From NCBI RefSeq assembly GCF_000003815.2, contig NC_049984.1, positions 16,470,069 to 16,534,068 on the forward strand: 64,000 nt of DNA. Reading direction: 5' to 3'. Of the stretch, positions 1-12,141 are shown piece by piece. Numbering within the stretch: the first letter of the stretch is position 1; every line of letters begins with the position of its first letter. The notes under the pieces are model-generated. The model searched no databases, was not told where the DNA came from, and saw only the letters and a program-made list of their open reading frames with translations. This stretch comes from Branchiostoma floridae (lineage: Eukaryota > Chordata > Leptocardii > Amphioxiformes > Branchiostomatidae). The translations under genes were made by a program, and so were the position numbers.

Positions 1-140
1 TTTTGCCATCTATAGCTAGATGCGAATTGTTTTGAGACATGCTGACATTACAGTAGTTTTTCATTGTTGCACTTACATACTATTGGTTTAAAGACTAAAT
101 ATAGTATGTTATATTGTCTTCCGTTCTTCATCATGAACAG

Positions 141-3100
141 TTCGAGCCCAAGATCCTGGATGTGTGCTTGCGGCTTCTGGACAGGTCGCAGATCAAGGCC
201 GGGTCGCGAGGAGACGCTGTAAAAGTCAGCAGGATCGTCTCGAAGATGGTAAGACCACGGTCTTTGAAAGTAGATCCATTTCATGCACAAGTTGCAATAT
301 TTACCCTAACAAGTACAGTAGAAGCCGCTAAATTGCATACTCCATTTGTCAGTGCTTTTATAGATCAGAGATCATACAATAAACGAAAGTTGACTGCACT
401 ACAACTTTCTTGGTAGATACTACTACAGTTCGTGAATGTTGTGCGGCGATGCTGACGATGTTGTGCAGGAAGTATCGTTGAAAGAAAGTGAGCAAAATGA
501 ATTAACAAGCAACGCTTCTTGTCCAGGTGAACTCTGACGACGATGGAGGCGTGTTGACCGGAAAATGGTCCGGGAACTTCGCCGGCGGGAGGTCGCCCAC
601 CTCCTGGAACGGCAGTGTGGAGATCCTGCACCAGTACTACGAGCGGAACCGCCCCGTGCGCTTTGGTCAATGCTGGGTCTTCTCCGGCGTTGTGACAACA
701 GGTAAGACAAATAACAGTTCAAAGTCAGAAAATCGTCGCTCCTTGCAAGATTACGTCAATAGCTATAGGGCACACATACATGTATCCCAAACGACTACAG
801 CTTTCAAAGGGTATAGGAGGCAGCGCCTCAATGATGCAAGGGTCAGACGCCACAAGACGGCACGGCATTAACAATAGTTCTGACCAACTACTTACGTGTA
901 AGTATTTGGTATTTGGTCTTACCTATGTGCCTCTATGTTTGGTCTCCGAAACCATATGGGGTCCCAAAACCTCTGACGAAATCGCAATCCTCTCCATATT
1001 GACAAAAGACTAACATGACGACAATCAAGCAGTATCAAGCAACTATAGGTTGGAATCGTTGTAACACGGTCAATGTTTCGTGACGATAGGCAATCACATC
1101 CCACGTGCACTGTTCTTCTTACCACTCAGTTCTCCGATGTCTCGGGATTCCTGCCCGCAGCATCACCAACTTTCAATCTGCCCACGACAATGACCTCAGC
1201 ATGACCATTGACGACTACATGGACGAGAACGGGCGACCTATCGACGGAGGCGACTCTGTCTGGTAGGAAAATGTTGAGGATGATGATGATATAGATGATG
1301 ATGGCGATTATAGTGGTGATGATGGTAATAGTGACGGTGGTGTTGATGATGGCGGTGGCGTTTTCAAAGATGATGACGATGCTGCTGCTGCTGATGATGG
1401 TGATAGTGGTGATGATGTTGATGATGGTGGTATCGTGGTGTTGATGATGATGCTGATGATGGTGGTGGTGATTCTGGTGATGGTGGTGATGATATAGATA
1501 ATGATGCTGGTACTGATAATAATGATGATGGTGATATATGAAAATGGTGATGATATCCTGTTGTAAAACGTTGAGGATCGCACAATTAAAAAAGCATGTC
1601 TGTCAAACGCAGGAACTTTCACGTGTGGAACGAGGCTTGGATGGCCCGGCCTGACCTACCCCCGGGGTACGGGGGCTGGCAGGCATTGGACGCGACCCCA
1701 CAGGAAACAAGTGATGGTAAGGCCGCGATCTTGTCTTGGATTTTTGTGATACTTTGACAAACAGTAGGAGAGCTCCCTGGTCTATGGTTGATGAAACCGT
1801 CACATAATGAACACATTGAATCATCTGTAATGTCAGAGTCTGTTCTTTATCTTTACCACCTACCTACCTAGTCCCTTGACCTCCTGGTTGAGGGGGGGGG
1901 GGGGTCAAGGTAGACATAAAGAGAATTGTCTCCAGGCCCGTCTTTCTCTTGCTACAGTCAGTCTTTCATTACTAGGTTATAGTTCTCTAATAGGTCTTTT
2001 TTAATTTTTTTTTCTTTGTTAGAATATATCGTAATATATAATCATATAATTTTCAGGCGTGTATTGCTGTGGACCGTGCCCCATCTCTGCAGTGAAAACC
2101 GGACACGTGTACTTGCCATACGATACCAAGTTCGTCTTCGCTGAAGTTAACGCAGACAGGATCACCTGGCTGGTACGACAGTAATAACATTCACACAGCA
2201 ATAACATTCAGTGAAATCTCTCATGAAATTGTTCCATAGCGGAAATGTCGTGACAGAAAAAGAAATTTACTTATACTACAATTTAACTCAATTCAACACG
2301 TAACACATTCATCTATTCAATAACGTCACAACGTGATAGAGTATCCTTTGCCGAAAGGTTGTTCTGTATACTAGCTATGCTATATACCAGGATACCTTCA
2401 ACGGTTGTTCTTTGTGTTTAATTTGTCAATGTCACAGCTATCTGACATCAAGATGAAGGAAGGGACAATACATCGCAGACTTGTTAATGGCTATTACAGA
2501 CAACAGGCATTAACAGACATTACAGGCTACCGGCTATACCTACATTCTACATCACTGTAAGAACTACCTGACATCAACGTAAAAGGACAATAGATCACAT
2601 ACCTGTTGGCATTACAGAACAAAATACCTGTGTTCACACGTACATGTTGATTATCACTCCAGGTGGACAGGCATAAGAACCTGCGAAAGCTGAAGACCTA
2701 CAAGGGCGCTGTCGGTTTCAATATAAGCACCAAGGCTGTGGGCTCCCACGCCAGGGAGGATCTCACGGAGAACTACAAGTACCCAGAAGGTCATTGTCAA
2801 GACATTGCCATACTACAAATGTATAACCCATACAGTTTATGGTAGTCTGTCCTGTCCTTTCGCTGTTGTCCTTTGACATAATATTCAAGATTTTAGGATG
2901 CAAAGTCGTACTGGCCCCCCAACCCCTGAAGGTCTGATTGGAGATGTAAAAATGTGGCCCCACTGAGTAGTAAACAGGCTGTTCTTATTTTCAATTTTCG
3001 GGTGAGAACCCTACGTGGCCCTGTGGGAGACCCTATGGCTACCGGCTATTTTGGGGCACGACCGGACCCGATTTGTTTGACTCAGAATAAAAATCAACCC

Positions 3101-6100
3101 GGCAACAAATAGACGCATTTAACCTGATCGTGAAAACACCGAGAGGTACCCCCGACTCCGGCTAGCCGGCTGTCGACAGGGACAAATTTGCGACTCCAGA
3201 GCCAGTCCGGGGCCACACGCCCGACGGGCACCGGTGTAATGGTGACTGTAGCACAACTAAACCTACATATGCATATAATAATAGACATGTCGTCTTTGTC
3301 GTTAGTAACGGCTCTTCTTTCATTAACATTACCCACTGAAACTGACAGCGTGATATTTCCTGATTTTGCTACATTACACCCGCAGGCTCTGACGAGGAGC
3401 GTGTGGCAGTCCGTACCGCAGTTTCGCACGGACTGAAGCCTAACACTTACGATGACGTCATTGAAGATGAGGACGTGGAATTTGACGTCCACGCCGACGA
3501 TGAGGTAAGGACGCCTGTCCATTACAACTCAAAGATAATCAATGTACCAGCGTTTTTGTCTGTGATCAGGATAAAGTGAAAGTTTACTAAGGCTTACGTC
3601 ACATTTTAAAACCGGGGGCCGGCAATCATCTCTCAATCACTTTGTCGTTGAGATTAGATAATATATAGAGACTTACATATCTGCCCGTCAGAGACTTACA
3701 TATCTGCACATCAGAGACTTACATATCTGCCCTTTAGAGACTTACATATCTGCCCATCAGAGACTTACATATCTGCCCGTCAGAGACTTACATATCTGCC
3801 CGTCAGAGACTTACATATCTGCACATCAGAGACTTACATATCTGCCCTTTAGAGACTTACATATCTGCCCATCAGAGACTTACATAATCTGCCCGTCAGA
3901 GACTTACATATCTGCCCGTCAGAGACTTACATATCTGCACATCAGAGACTTACATATCTGCCCTTTAGAGACTTACATATCTGCCCATCAGAGACTTACA
4001 TACCTGCCCGTCAGAGACTTACATATCTGCACATCAGAGACTTGTATATCTGCACATCAGAGACTTACATATCTGCACGTCAGAGACTTACATATCTGCA
4101 CGTCAGAGACTTGTATATCTGCACATCAGAGACTTACATATCTACACATCAGAGACTTACATATCTGCCCTTTAGAGACTTACATATCTGCCCATCAGAG
4201 ACTTACATATCTGCACGTCAGAGACTTACATATCTGCCCGTCAGAGACTTACATATCTGCACATCAGAGACTTGCATATCTGCACGTCAGAGACTTACAT
4301 ATCTGCCCATCAGAGACTTACATATCTACCCGCCAGAGACTTACATATCTGCCCGTCAGAGACTTAGATATCTGCACATCAGAGACTTACATATCTGCCC
4401 TTTAGAGACTTACATATCTGCCCATCAGAAACTTACATATCTGCCCGTCAGAGACTTACAATTCTGCCCATCAGAGACTTACATATCTGCACGTCAGAGA
4501 CTTACATATCTGCACGTCAGAGACTTACATATCTGCACGTCAGAGACTTACATATCTGCACGTCAGAGACTTACATATCTGCAAGTTAGAGACTTACATA
4601 TCTGCACGTCAGAGATTTACATATCTGCCCATCAGAGACTTGTATATCTGCACATCAGAGACTTACATATCTGCACGTCAGAGACTTACATATCTGCACG
4701 TCACACACTTACATATCTGCACGTTAGAGTCTTACATATCTGCACGTCAGAGACTTACATATCTGCACGTCAGAGACTTACATATCTGCACATCAGAGAC
4801 TTACATATCTGCACGTCAGAGACTTACATATCTGCACGTCAGAGACTTACATATCTGCACGTCAGAGACTTACATATCTGCACGTCAGACTTACATATCT
4901 GCACGTCAGAGTCTTACATATCTGCACGTCAGACTCACATATCTGCATCCTTTCCATGAAGCGTCTACGCAGACTCCCTAACACATTCTTTGGATCTCCT
5001 CAACCAACAGATCTTCATAGGCCAGAACATCCACGTCACCCTGTCCATGAAGAACACCAGTTCAGAATCCCGTAAGGTCACCACCCACCTGACTGCCAGG
5101 GCCATGTACTACACCGGCGTGCCTGCTCGCGACATTGGGGAGATGGAGAAGGACGTCATCATCCCGCCATACGGAGGTTCGTCGTTTGTAAATTTGCTGA
5201 TTTGAAGAATGTCATCAATATGGCGTTAGATGTAACTGCAACCCTAACAAGTGACCGTAGGTAACATAGTCTGTGACGTCGGTCTGGTATATGTTGGTTG
5301 TTTTGTCTTCATTGGTGTGTGACGCTGTGCTTATATCCTATAATGATTCTTTTCATGGTGTTAGATATATCATTTCATTCAAAGTTGCTTAATCCACACT
5401 GTAAATGAGTTCGGACAAGAGGCTGAACGTACAAGTATATATGAAGACAACATTATCATAATAAAAATACCAACCATGTTCCTTTAAAACGTAAATAGCC
5501 ATTGGCCCGCAGCTACATAAAATTACCATAAATAGGTGATACTGTCATATTCAAAGTAGACCGAAGTTAACAAACATATCATGACCAGCTGGTCGCGGCT
5601 GTTGACAATATGAACAGCTGGTCACAGCTGGTCAAAAATGTTGACATATTTCGAGCAAGGTGAACAACTGTCAACTTGTGTGTATGGTAAAATCATAATC
5701 CAACATATTTCGAGAAAGGTGAACAACTGTTAAAGCGGCCCTGGACCAAAACACCGTAAGACGAACAAATTGTAGGTGTGATATTTTTATACATCCATAA
5801 AAAAAACAGCAGCCGCGAGAAAAAAACAATGTGCATCATCGTCAACCTCAGTGCAAAGGACCTGGCAAACAACGTACGTATCCGACAACGGGAACATGCA
5901 GATACAGATGCGAACGGGAATGCATTACTTTGACGATCAGATGAAACCACGCATCTGCTTGCAATGTTTATTTATGGCAAGGCTCACATACAGTGGCCCT
6001 GGACCAAAACACCGCAAGACGAACAAATTGTAGGGGTGATATATTTATACATCCATAATAAAACCAGCAGCCGCGAAAAAAAAAAAGTGCATCATCGTCA

Positions 6101-7601
6101 ACCTCAGTGCAAAGGACTTGCCAAAAAACATACGTATCCGACAACGGGAACATGCAGATACAGATGCGAACGCGAATAACTTTGACGATCAGATAAAACC
6201 ACGCATCTGCTTGACAATATCAAATCACGGCATGACCCACATACAGGGGATCTGGACCAAAACACCGGAAGACGAACATTTTGTAGGGGTGTTATTTTTA
6301 TAACATCCATAATAAAACCAGCTGCCGCCGAAAGAAACCCACGTGCATCATCGTCAACCTCAGTACAGAGGACCTACCAAACCTCATAGGATTCAGACAA
6401 CGGGAACATGCAGATACAGATGCGAACGCGTGAAAACGTGACAAAACTAAAAGTCTGTCGCCAGAGGTTACCCTCTGGTCACAGACTAATAATCATCAAG
6501 TCCTGGTGCATGGGGCTATACCGCTGTAGATATCTGTCCAGGATGAACAGCATGTTTTACTGCCATAGAACCATATCTGGAGACCGCTAGATCTCTGGAT
6601 GTGTTAAATACTTGGTTCCCCCATTTTCTTGTAACAGTAATATTGTAAATACTAGAGTTCAACGAACACATACCTTTGCCAAATAAACCAGGTTTGTTAT
6701 GTAGAATGATGTCTGTAGACATAAATGTGTTACTCATTACATCTTATTTTATATGCCTGGAGTTGGTTCATAACATTTCGCCATTGCTTATGCAAATTAG
6801 ATCCCTATGCAGATTAGATTTACATAATAATATTAAATTGTATCAAGCATCATTTGCATAATAAATGTGTATTGATATTTCCTTCTTTCTTAGCTAAAAA
6901 TGTGACAAGTTTGAAAGTCCTATAAGGAATGCAGTGGATTTGCAAACTTTTCTCATTAATTATGCAAATTAGCAGTCGATTTGCATAATTATAATTCCAT
7001 CATGTAAGTCTTCCCTTTGGCTATCTACATACCAAAAACCATGACGATCCGTCAACACGTTTATATTTTCTCATGAATTATGCAAATGAGACCGTCATTT
7101 GCATAATTAATATGAATTGATATTTCTCTCTTCCTCATCGATATATGTGACAAGTTTGAAAGTCCTATCATGAAATGCAGTGGATTTATAAACTTTCCTC
7201 ATTAATTATGCAAATTAGTTGCTGATTTGCATAATTGGTATTCCATTGTGTACATTGTTACTTGGGCTATCTACATACCAAAAACCATGACGATCCATCA
7301 ACACGTTCTCGAGTTATTCTCGTCCAAAGTTTGAAAGGAAATCGGCGACTGCAGTTCCAAACAAGCCGCTAGGGGGTCCAAACTTCAAGCACTTACTCTC
7401 TGCCCCAAGGGCTATCTACCACTCAAAAATCATAACCACAGCAGGTACAGAACACGAGATTAAAAAAATTGAGGTTTTGCTGCAGTACCTTAGCAAGCCG
7501 CTAGGTGGCCCATTATCGAACTTGACCTTCGTTTTCCCGACCCCTACCCACCTACCAAATATTATTGGGATCCATCAAAGGCTTCTTGAGTTATACTGTT
7601 A

Positions 7602-7632
<31 letters not shown>

Positions 7633-9288
7633 CACAGACTCACAAGCCTAAAACATAACCTTAGCCATTCTGGCAAAGGTAATTAGGGTAAAGGTAGTCC
7701 CATGGCCGTGTTGGCAGTGGGTTCTTATCGACTGTGTCTAGGTCTAAGCGCAATATGGGTAGCAAGGCAGGCTTTAACTTCTGGGTCTAATACCCTGCTG
7801 TTACGCCACATGACCCCACTAAAACATACAATACAATGACATACATAAAAGCATAATATAAAAAAATTATTTTGTCTTAATTGACAATTATTGACGTTGG
7901 CTAGATTTTCCCAGCGTTTTCTAAATTCAACATATGCCTACCTCTGCGTTTCTTTCTCCAGAGGCGTCCGTGGAGATGACCTACACACCCAGGGAGTATC
8001 TGGACATGCTGGTTGACCAGGCAATCGTGAAGATCCACGCCATGGCTCACGTGGACGACACTAACCAGGTCTACGCAGGACAAGATGACTTCCGCCTCAT
8101 GAGCCCAGACCTCACAGTCAGGGTGGGTTTAATACTCAGGCCTATATTGGACAAACTCTTGGGCAAATTAAAACATATCGTTAGTGGGAACGGGCAGAAT
8201 GTTGGGGATAACTTTTTTCTCTAGCTGTTAGAGAAAGCAATGCATTTCACAGGCAGCGTGAACCGAAAACATAACCTTCATGGCGAAGGTAATCACTTAC
8301 TTATTTATTAAACGTATTTACTTTAAATTTCACAGACTCAACATTCCTGAAAGATACTTTCTTTCTATAGAAAAAATGCTTTATAACCCCAAAATCGAGA
8401 TGCTTTGGCAATGCATAACATTTTTGCTGTTAAATCACCTATCACTTGATAAACTGCTCCTCTAAATGTAAAGAGTAGAAGCGACAGAGATTTGCTTGCC
8501 AATTTTCGAAAAAAGTTCATTCATTCACTCTAGCTATAGGAACACCGTTGAATGAGATTGCCATGCTTGAACGTCTTGTACGATACCCGACCTGATTCGC
8601 CATTCGAAATTCAACCAACATACCAACATGGCCGCCTGACTGCCTTGAGGGCACGTGACCCCTATATGCTATGGATCACGTGACCTCTTAGCGTATATGG
8701 ATCACCTGACATATTCTAAATATAACCCAGACCAAAACCTAGGTGGCGCGACATGACTCTAGCTGTACTTTTTCTCGTAGGCTCCAACAAAGATGACTAA
8801 AGGAGAGCAGGTGACAATGGAGATCGAGTTCACCAATCCGCTGGACGTCACCCTGTCAATGGTGGAATTCCACATCGAAGGTCCTGGGCTGCAGACACCA
8901 AAGAAAATTTCCCACAAGTACGTTATGTCCAATTTTGTCAATGTGAGAGCTTGTGCTGTAGCGTAAGTGCACTTGTAGAGTTGCGTTGAAAAAAAATCAC
9001 AGCCATATTTGTTATGATTGTTAGATATGCGATTCATTCCTTGCTCTATGGTTGTCATGTTAACGGCGTTATAGATATTCTGACCAAGTGTACCAATGGT
9101 GTACTCTGCACTATTCTAAGCAGTTGTTTCCTATACTAATTAATGTCTGATGTCCAGGACTAGTCAGCCGACGCTACGTCAACATTGAACATCAGTCTTG
9201 TGTTTGTGTGTGTGTGTGTGTTTGTGTGTGTTTGTGTGTGTGTTTGTGTTTGTGTGTGTGTTTGTGTGTTTGTTTGTGTGTGTGTGTA

Positions 9289-9319
<31 letters not shown>

Positions 9320-9882
9320 TTGTGTGTGTGCGTGTGTGTGTGTGTGTGTGCGTGTGTGTTTGTGCTTGTGTGTGTGTTTGTGTGTTTGTTTGTGTGCGTG
9401 TGTGTGTTTGTGTGTGTCTGTGTGTGTGTGTTTGTGTGTGTTTGTGTGTGTGTGTGTGTGTGTGCCTGCGTCGACAAGTAACCCCAAGAATGACTGAAAG
9501 GAATAGTTTCATACGAGATTATACATTTTTAAGGGCCCCTATCGTTCGGTCACGATATCCTGTTTTCTAAACATACTATGGTCCTAAGTTTTCGTGATTT
9601 GGTAGATAGCTTTAGTACTTAAAAATAATTGGCATAAGGTCTCGCACCTTATGCCAATTCTTAGAGACTTGTTCTGTTGTTGTTGTTGTTTTTTCAGATT
9701 CATCACCGTTCATTCATTAATTATTGCTTCATAACTTTTGCAGACCTATCAAGCCGGGAGAGACAGTTAAAGTCACTGAGATGATAACACCGAGGAAGGT
9801 GGGAAAGAAAACCATCATGGCGTCCTTCACCTCCAACAAGCTGACACAGGTCACCGGCGAGCTCGACGTCGTAGTCACCTGA
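141..9882 (+). CDS. Transglutaminase paralog TG-A, 5'-truncated by the window edge (11 exons seen)
   Basis: Calcium-dependent protein-glutamine gamma-glutamyltransferase, which cross-links glutamine to lysine side chains. Exons: 141-248, 527-701, 1130-1262, 1613-1716, 2057-2172, 2663-2789, 3386-3504, 5011-5176, 7962-8122, 8781-8917, 9744-9882; all junctions are GT/AG and in phase, giving 494 residues to TGA at 9880-9882. Visible motifs: [31 protein letters not shown] (catalytic Cys codon 671-673), [22 protein letters not shown] (His codon 1620-1622), [14 protein letters not shown] (Asp codon 1689-1691), then the two C-terminal beta-barrel domains. The Cys-His-Asp triad is complete, so the enzyme is probably active. 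By comparison with TG-B, five N-terminal coding exons lie left of the window. Tail-to-tail with TG-B. A possible AATAAA signal is at 10416-10421. The family call is certain; the exact paralog (FXIII-, TG1- or TG2-like) is not resolved. Confidence 0.93.
527..701 (+). CDS. TG-A catalytic-cysteine exon
   Basis: 175-bp exon, phase 0 in and 1 out, the same length as in TG-B and TG-C. It encodes the segment from VNSDDDGG through SWNGSVEIL to [13 protein letters not shown]. The Cys in FGQCW is the nucleophile that forms the thioester with glutamine. The Trp in SWNGS corresponds to the Trp that stabilises the transition state in TG2. The usual Tyr before GQCW is Phe here. Confidence 0.92.
1275..1553 (+). 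repeat. GAT/GGT trinucleotide microsatellite
   Basis: Degenerate GAT/GGT repeat that fills most of the short TG-A intron between the exons ending at 1262 and starting at 1613. Confidence 0.95.
1613..1716 (+). CDS. TG-A catalytic His/Asp exon
   Basis: 104-bp exon. Its first base completes the Trp codon of the previous exon (..DSVW), and it reads [20 protein letters not shown] onward to the DATPQE motif. The His in FHVW and the Asp in LDATP are 23 residues apart, as in TG2 (335 and 358), completing the catalytic triad. The upstream intron is almost entirely a GAT microsatellite. Confidence 0.92.
3667..4948 (+). repeat. 23-bp satellite array, about 55 copies
   Basis: Unit like AGAGACTTACATATCTGCAC plus GTC, with common variants at the CACGTC/CCCGTC/CCCTTT positions. 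It occupies most of the TG-A intron 3505-5010. Because 23 is not a multiple of 3 and no frame contains a stop, long periodic ORFs arise that are not genes. The left flank (about 3636-3666) matches the left flank of the second array. Confidence 0.96.
5737..6425 (+). repeat. Tandem ~255-bp repeat, nearly three copies
   Basis: Units begin CTGGACCAAAACACCG at 5741, 5999 and 6252 (spacing 258 and 253) and share CATGCAGATACAGATGCGAA and GCATCATCGTCAACCTCAG. In the TG-A intron 5177-7961. Confidence 0.9.
6672..7680 (+). mobile_element. Nonautonomous terminal-inverted-repeat element, copy 1 (octamer-rich)
   Basis: Bounded by ACCTTTGCCA (6672-6681) and TGGCAAAGGT (7671-7680). The interior has several paired ATTATGCAAAT/ATTTGCATAAT inverted motifs, then a conserved 3' half with CCGCTAGGGGG-type and CCTACCCACCTACCAAATAT-type sequence and a CAGA microsatellite. 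No coding capacity. Located in a TG-A intron. Confidence 0.75.
9200..9472 (+). repeat. GT/TTTG microsatellite
   Basis: Long TG-rich array with TTTGTG interruptions in the last TG-A intron (8918-9743). It produces six-frame ORFs of only Cys/Val or Thr/His that are artefacts. Confidence 0.97.
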
Positions 9883-10477
9883 TCAATCACGCGAGAAAAG
9901 TAAAACAACGCGAGATCTGGCATATGTACAAGGCATATGTATGTTTGGCCCAAACCAGACTTTCAGGAGCTATCTTACTATCTACATTTCCTTACGCTGG
10001 ATATGCATTAAAAGGAAGGAACTAGAAAGGGAGATTTTATAAGAAGGTAGTTCATTGTAGATTTTATAAATGGGTTTGGAAATTATTACAATTATTTGCA
10101 GATTTTGAACGTTAGTAATGGGGAAATACTGTTTTCTGTAATAATACAGAGCTTTAATTGCGATATCTTTATCTTAGATTTATGGCCATCTTTTGTACTT
10201 GTGTACCTGTGATGGCATTAGTTCCACAAGAAAGTAATAACATTAGTATTTTGCTAATTGCCTAACACGTGCTAAAGGTAAAGGGTAAAGAAGGTTATTG
10301 AATCAACACGTTTTAATTGATTTAAACAGAGATCAGTTGGTAGTCCACATAGATACTTGAGTTGCCTCTTGCAAATCGTTCGATACTTTTCTTTCTTTGC
10401 TATGAACTTGTGGCCAATAAATGAATCTACAATCTTCTCTGAATCACTTTGTTATTGAGACCAGTTTGATAATATAC

Positions 10478-10950
10478 ATAGACTTACATATCTGTAGGTC
10501 AAAGACTTGCGTACCTGTAGGTTAAAGACATATCTGCACGTCAGAGACTTACATATCTGCACGTCAGAGACTTACATATCTGCACGCCAAAGACTTACAT
10601 ATCTGCACGTCAGAGACTTACATATCTGCACATCAGAGACTTACATATCCGCACATCAGAGACTTATATCTGCACGTCAGAGACTTACATATCTGCACGT
10701 CAGAGACTTATATGTCTGCACGTCAGAGACTTACATATCTGCACGTCAGAGACTTACATATCTGCACGTCAGAGACTTACATATCTGCCCGTCAGAGACT
10801 TACATATCTGCACGTCAGAGACTTGCATATCTGCACATCAGAGACTTACATATCTGCACATCAGAGATTTACATGTCTGCACATCAGAGACATATACATC
10901 TCTACATCAGGGTTACATATCTGCACTTCATAGATTTGCATATCTGCCCG
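10478..10950 (+). repeat. Second array of the same 23-bp satellite, about 20 copies
   Basis: Same unit and orientation as the array at 3667-4948, preceded by the same ATCACTTTGTTRTTGAGA-type flank, so both arrays derive from one ancestral element. Just downstream of TG-A. It runs into a GGTT array at about 10970-11052. Confidence 0.95.
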
Positions 10951-10969
10951 TCAATGAGACTTGGTTTGT

Positions 10970-11052
10970 TGGTGGGTTTGTTGGTTTGTTGGTTTGTTGT
11001 TTGGTTGGTTGGTTGGTTGGTTGGTTGGTTGGTTGGTTGGTTGGTTGGTTTG
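10970..11052 (+). repeat. GGTT tetranucleotide repeat
   Basis: GTTTGTTG then uninterrupted GGTT units, between the convergent ends of TG-A and TG-B. Confidence 0.95.
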
Positions 11053-12141
11053 CGTTGCACGGTTGGGCGGTATAATTCAATTTCAAGTACTATATGGTTT
11101 GACAACAACACTATTTCGTGTACCTACAATCATCGGAATGTAAGTTTTAAGAATGCAAAAAAATAGACACCAAATGACAACTGTCTTTAATGAAATGCTG
11201 TTTGCTCATCATTGTAAACCGTATTGTTGTTACAGAAACGACCATTACTTTGTACCCAGCTAATCTTATAATCTCTATCGTTCATTTGTATGAAGTTAGC
11301 AAATCGCTGTTGAAGCTGAAGAGTTACATATCATAGGTTCCTAATTCTTCTTATAGATTCTAGCACATTTTCCCAAATTTCTTCATAAAACATTTCTGAA
11401 ACTATAATATTGATCGTTGTCTACCAAACGTGTCATCACTACAAACAGACTCTCGCGCAATAATGCAATAGCGATCGGCAAGCCCATTCCGATTAAACCA
11501 ATCGTCCTAGATCCTAAGCAATTCATTGTAAAACACCGACGTTTTTGCTAATTCCCCCATTGGCATTATCACCTTTCCTACTTTAAAATACCAGCCACAT
11601 TTTGTTGACCAATGCTAAGGTATTCAATCTTAACTCTAGGCACCAACCATGAAACTCACGCTAATATCGTTTTGAAGCAAGTCAAGCGAGGATTGATAGC
11701 TTTTTATGAATGATTGCTCAGGGTTGGGCAGGTTTTCTAAAATCCACGTGTCTCATCGAGCTAGTACAGTACATAAAAATTACTTGCCCGAATCAACTTT
11801 TCACTTGCCCTAAATTGAAATGACATTTTTCTATATATTTTCACTTCCTTTCTAACAATCAATGTAATTCTTTTATCATTGGCTCTATTTAACTGTGTTG
11901 GCCAATGCTTGATGATGTGAAACTGTGAAAAGTAACATCTAGTCACATCAAGTAAATCTCGCTCATGGTAATATCTTACTTGCCTGATCAGCAGCGGGAT
12001 AAGACATATGATTGCTCAAACAGCACTTTTACTTGCCCTCGACAATCGGACTAGTGGACTTGTCCAACCCTGTTGGTCAAATAGACATGATCAAGTTGTA
12101 AACTTCATGCGTAGACCCGGTATTAGGCCCCGGGCCGGGTT

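Larger units (their letters stand above)
9883..12141. other. Convergent intergenic region between TG-A and TG-B
   Basis: Holds the TG-A 3' UTR (AATAAA at 10416-10421), the second 23-bp satellite array, the GGTT array, and a possible hAT-like element at about 11718-12072 (CAGGGTTGG start, CCAACCCTG end, ACTTGCCC-rich interior). No coding exon recognised. Confidence 0.6.

Noticed and set aside
3667-4948. CRISPR-like regular repeat
   Set aside because: Units are head-to-tail without unique spacers and the window is clearly eukaryotic.
4042-4981. 305- and 113-codon ORFs with a 23-residue period
   Set aside because: They arise from the stop-free 23-bp satellite inside a TG-A intron; no start context or splice evidence, and both neighbouring frames are equally open.
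9160-9570. Several ORFs rich in Cys/Val or Thr/His
   Set aside because: Six-frame readings of a GT microsatellite.
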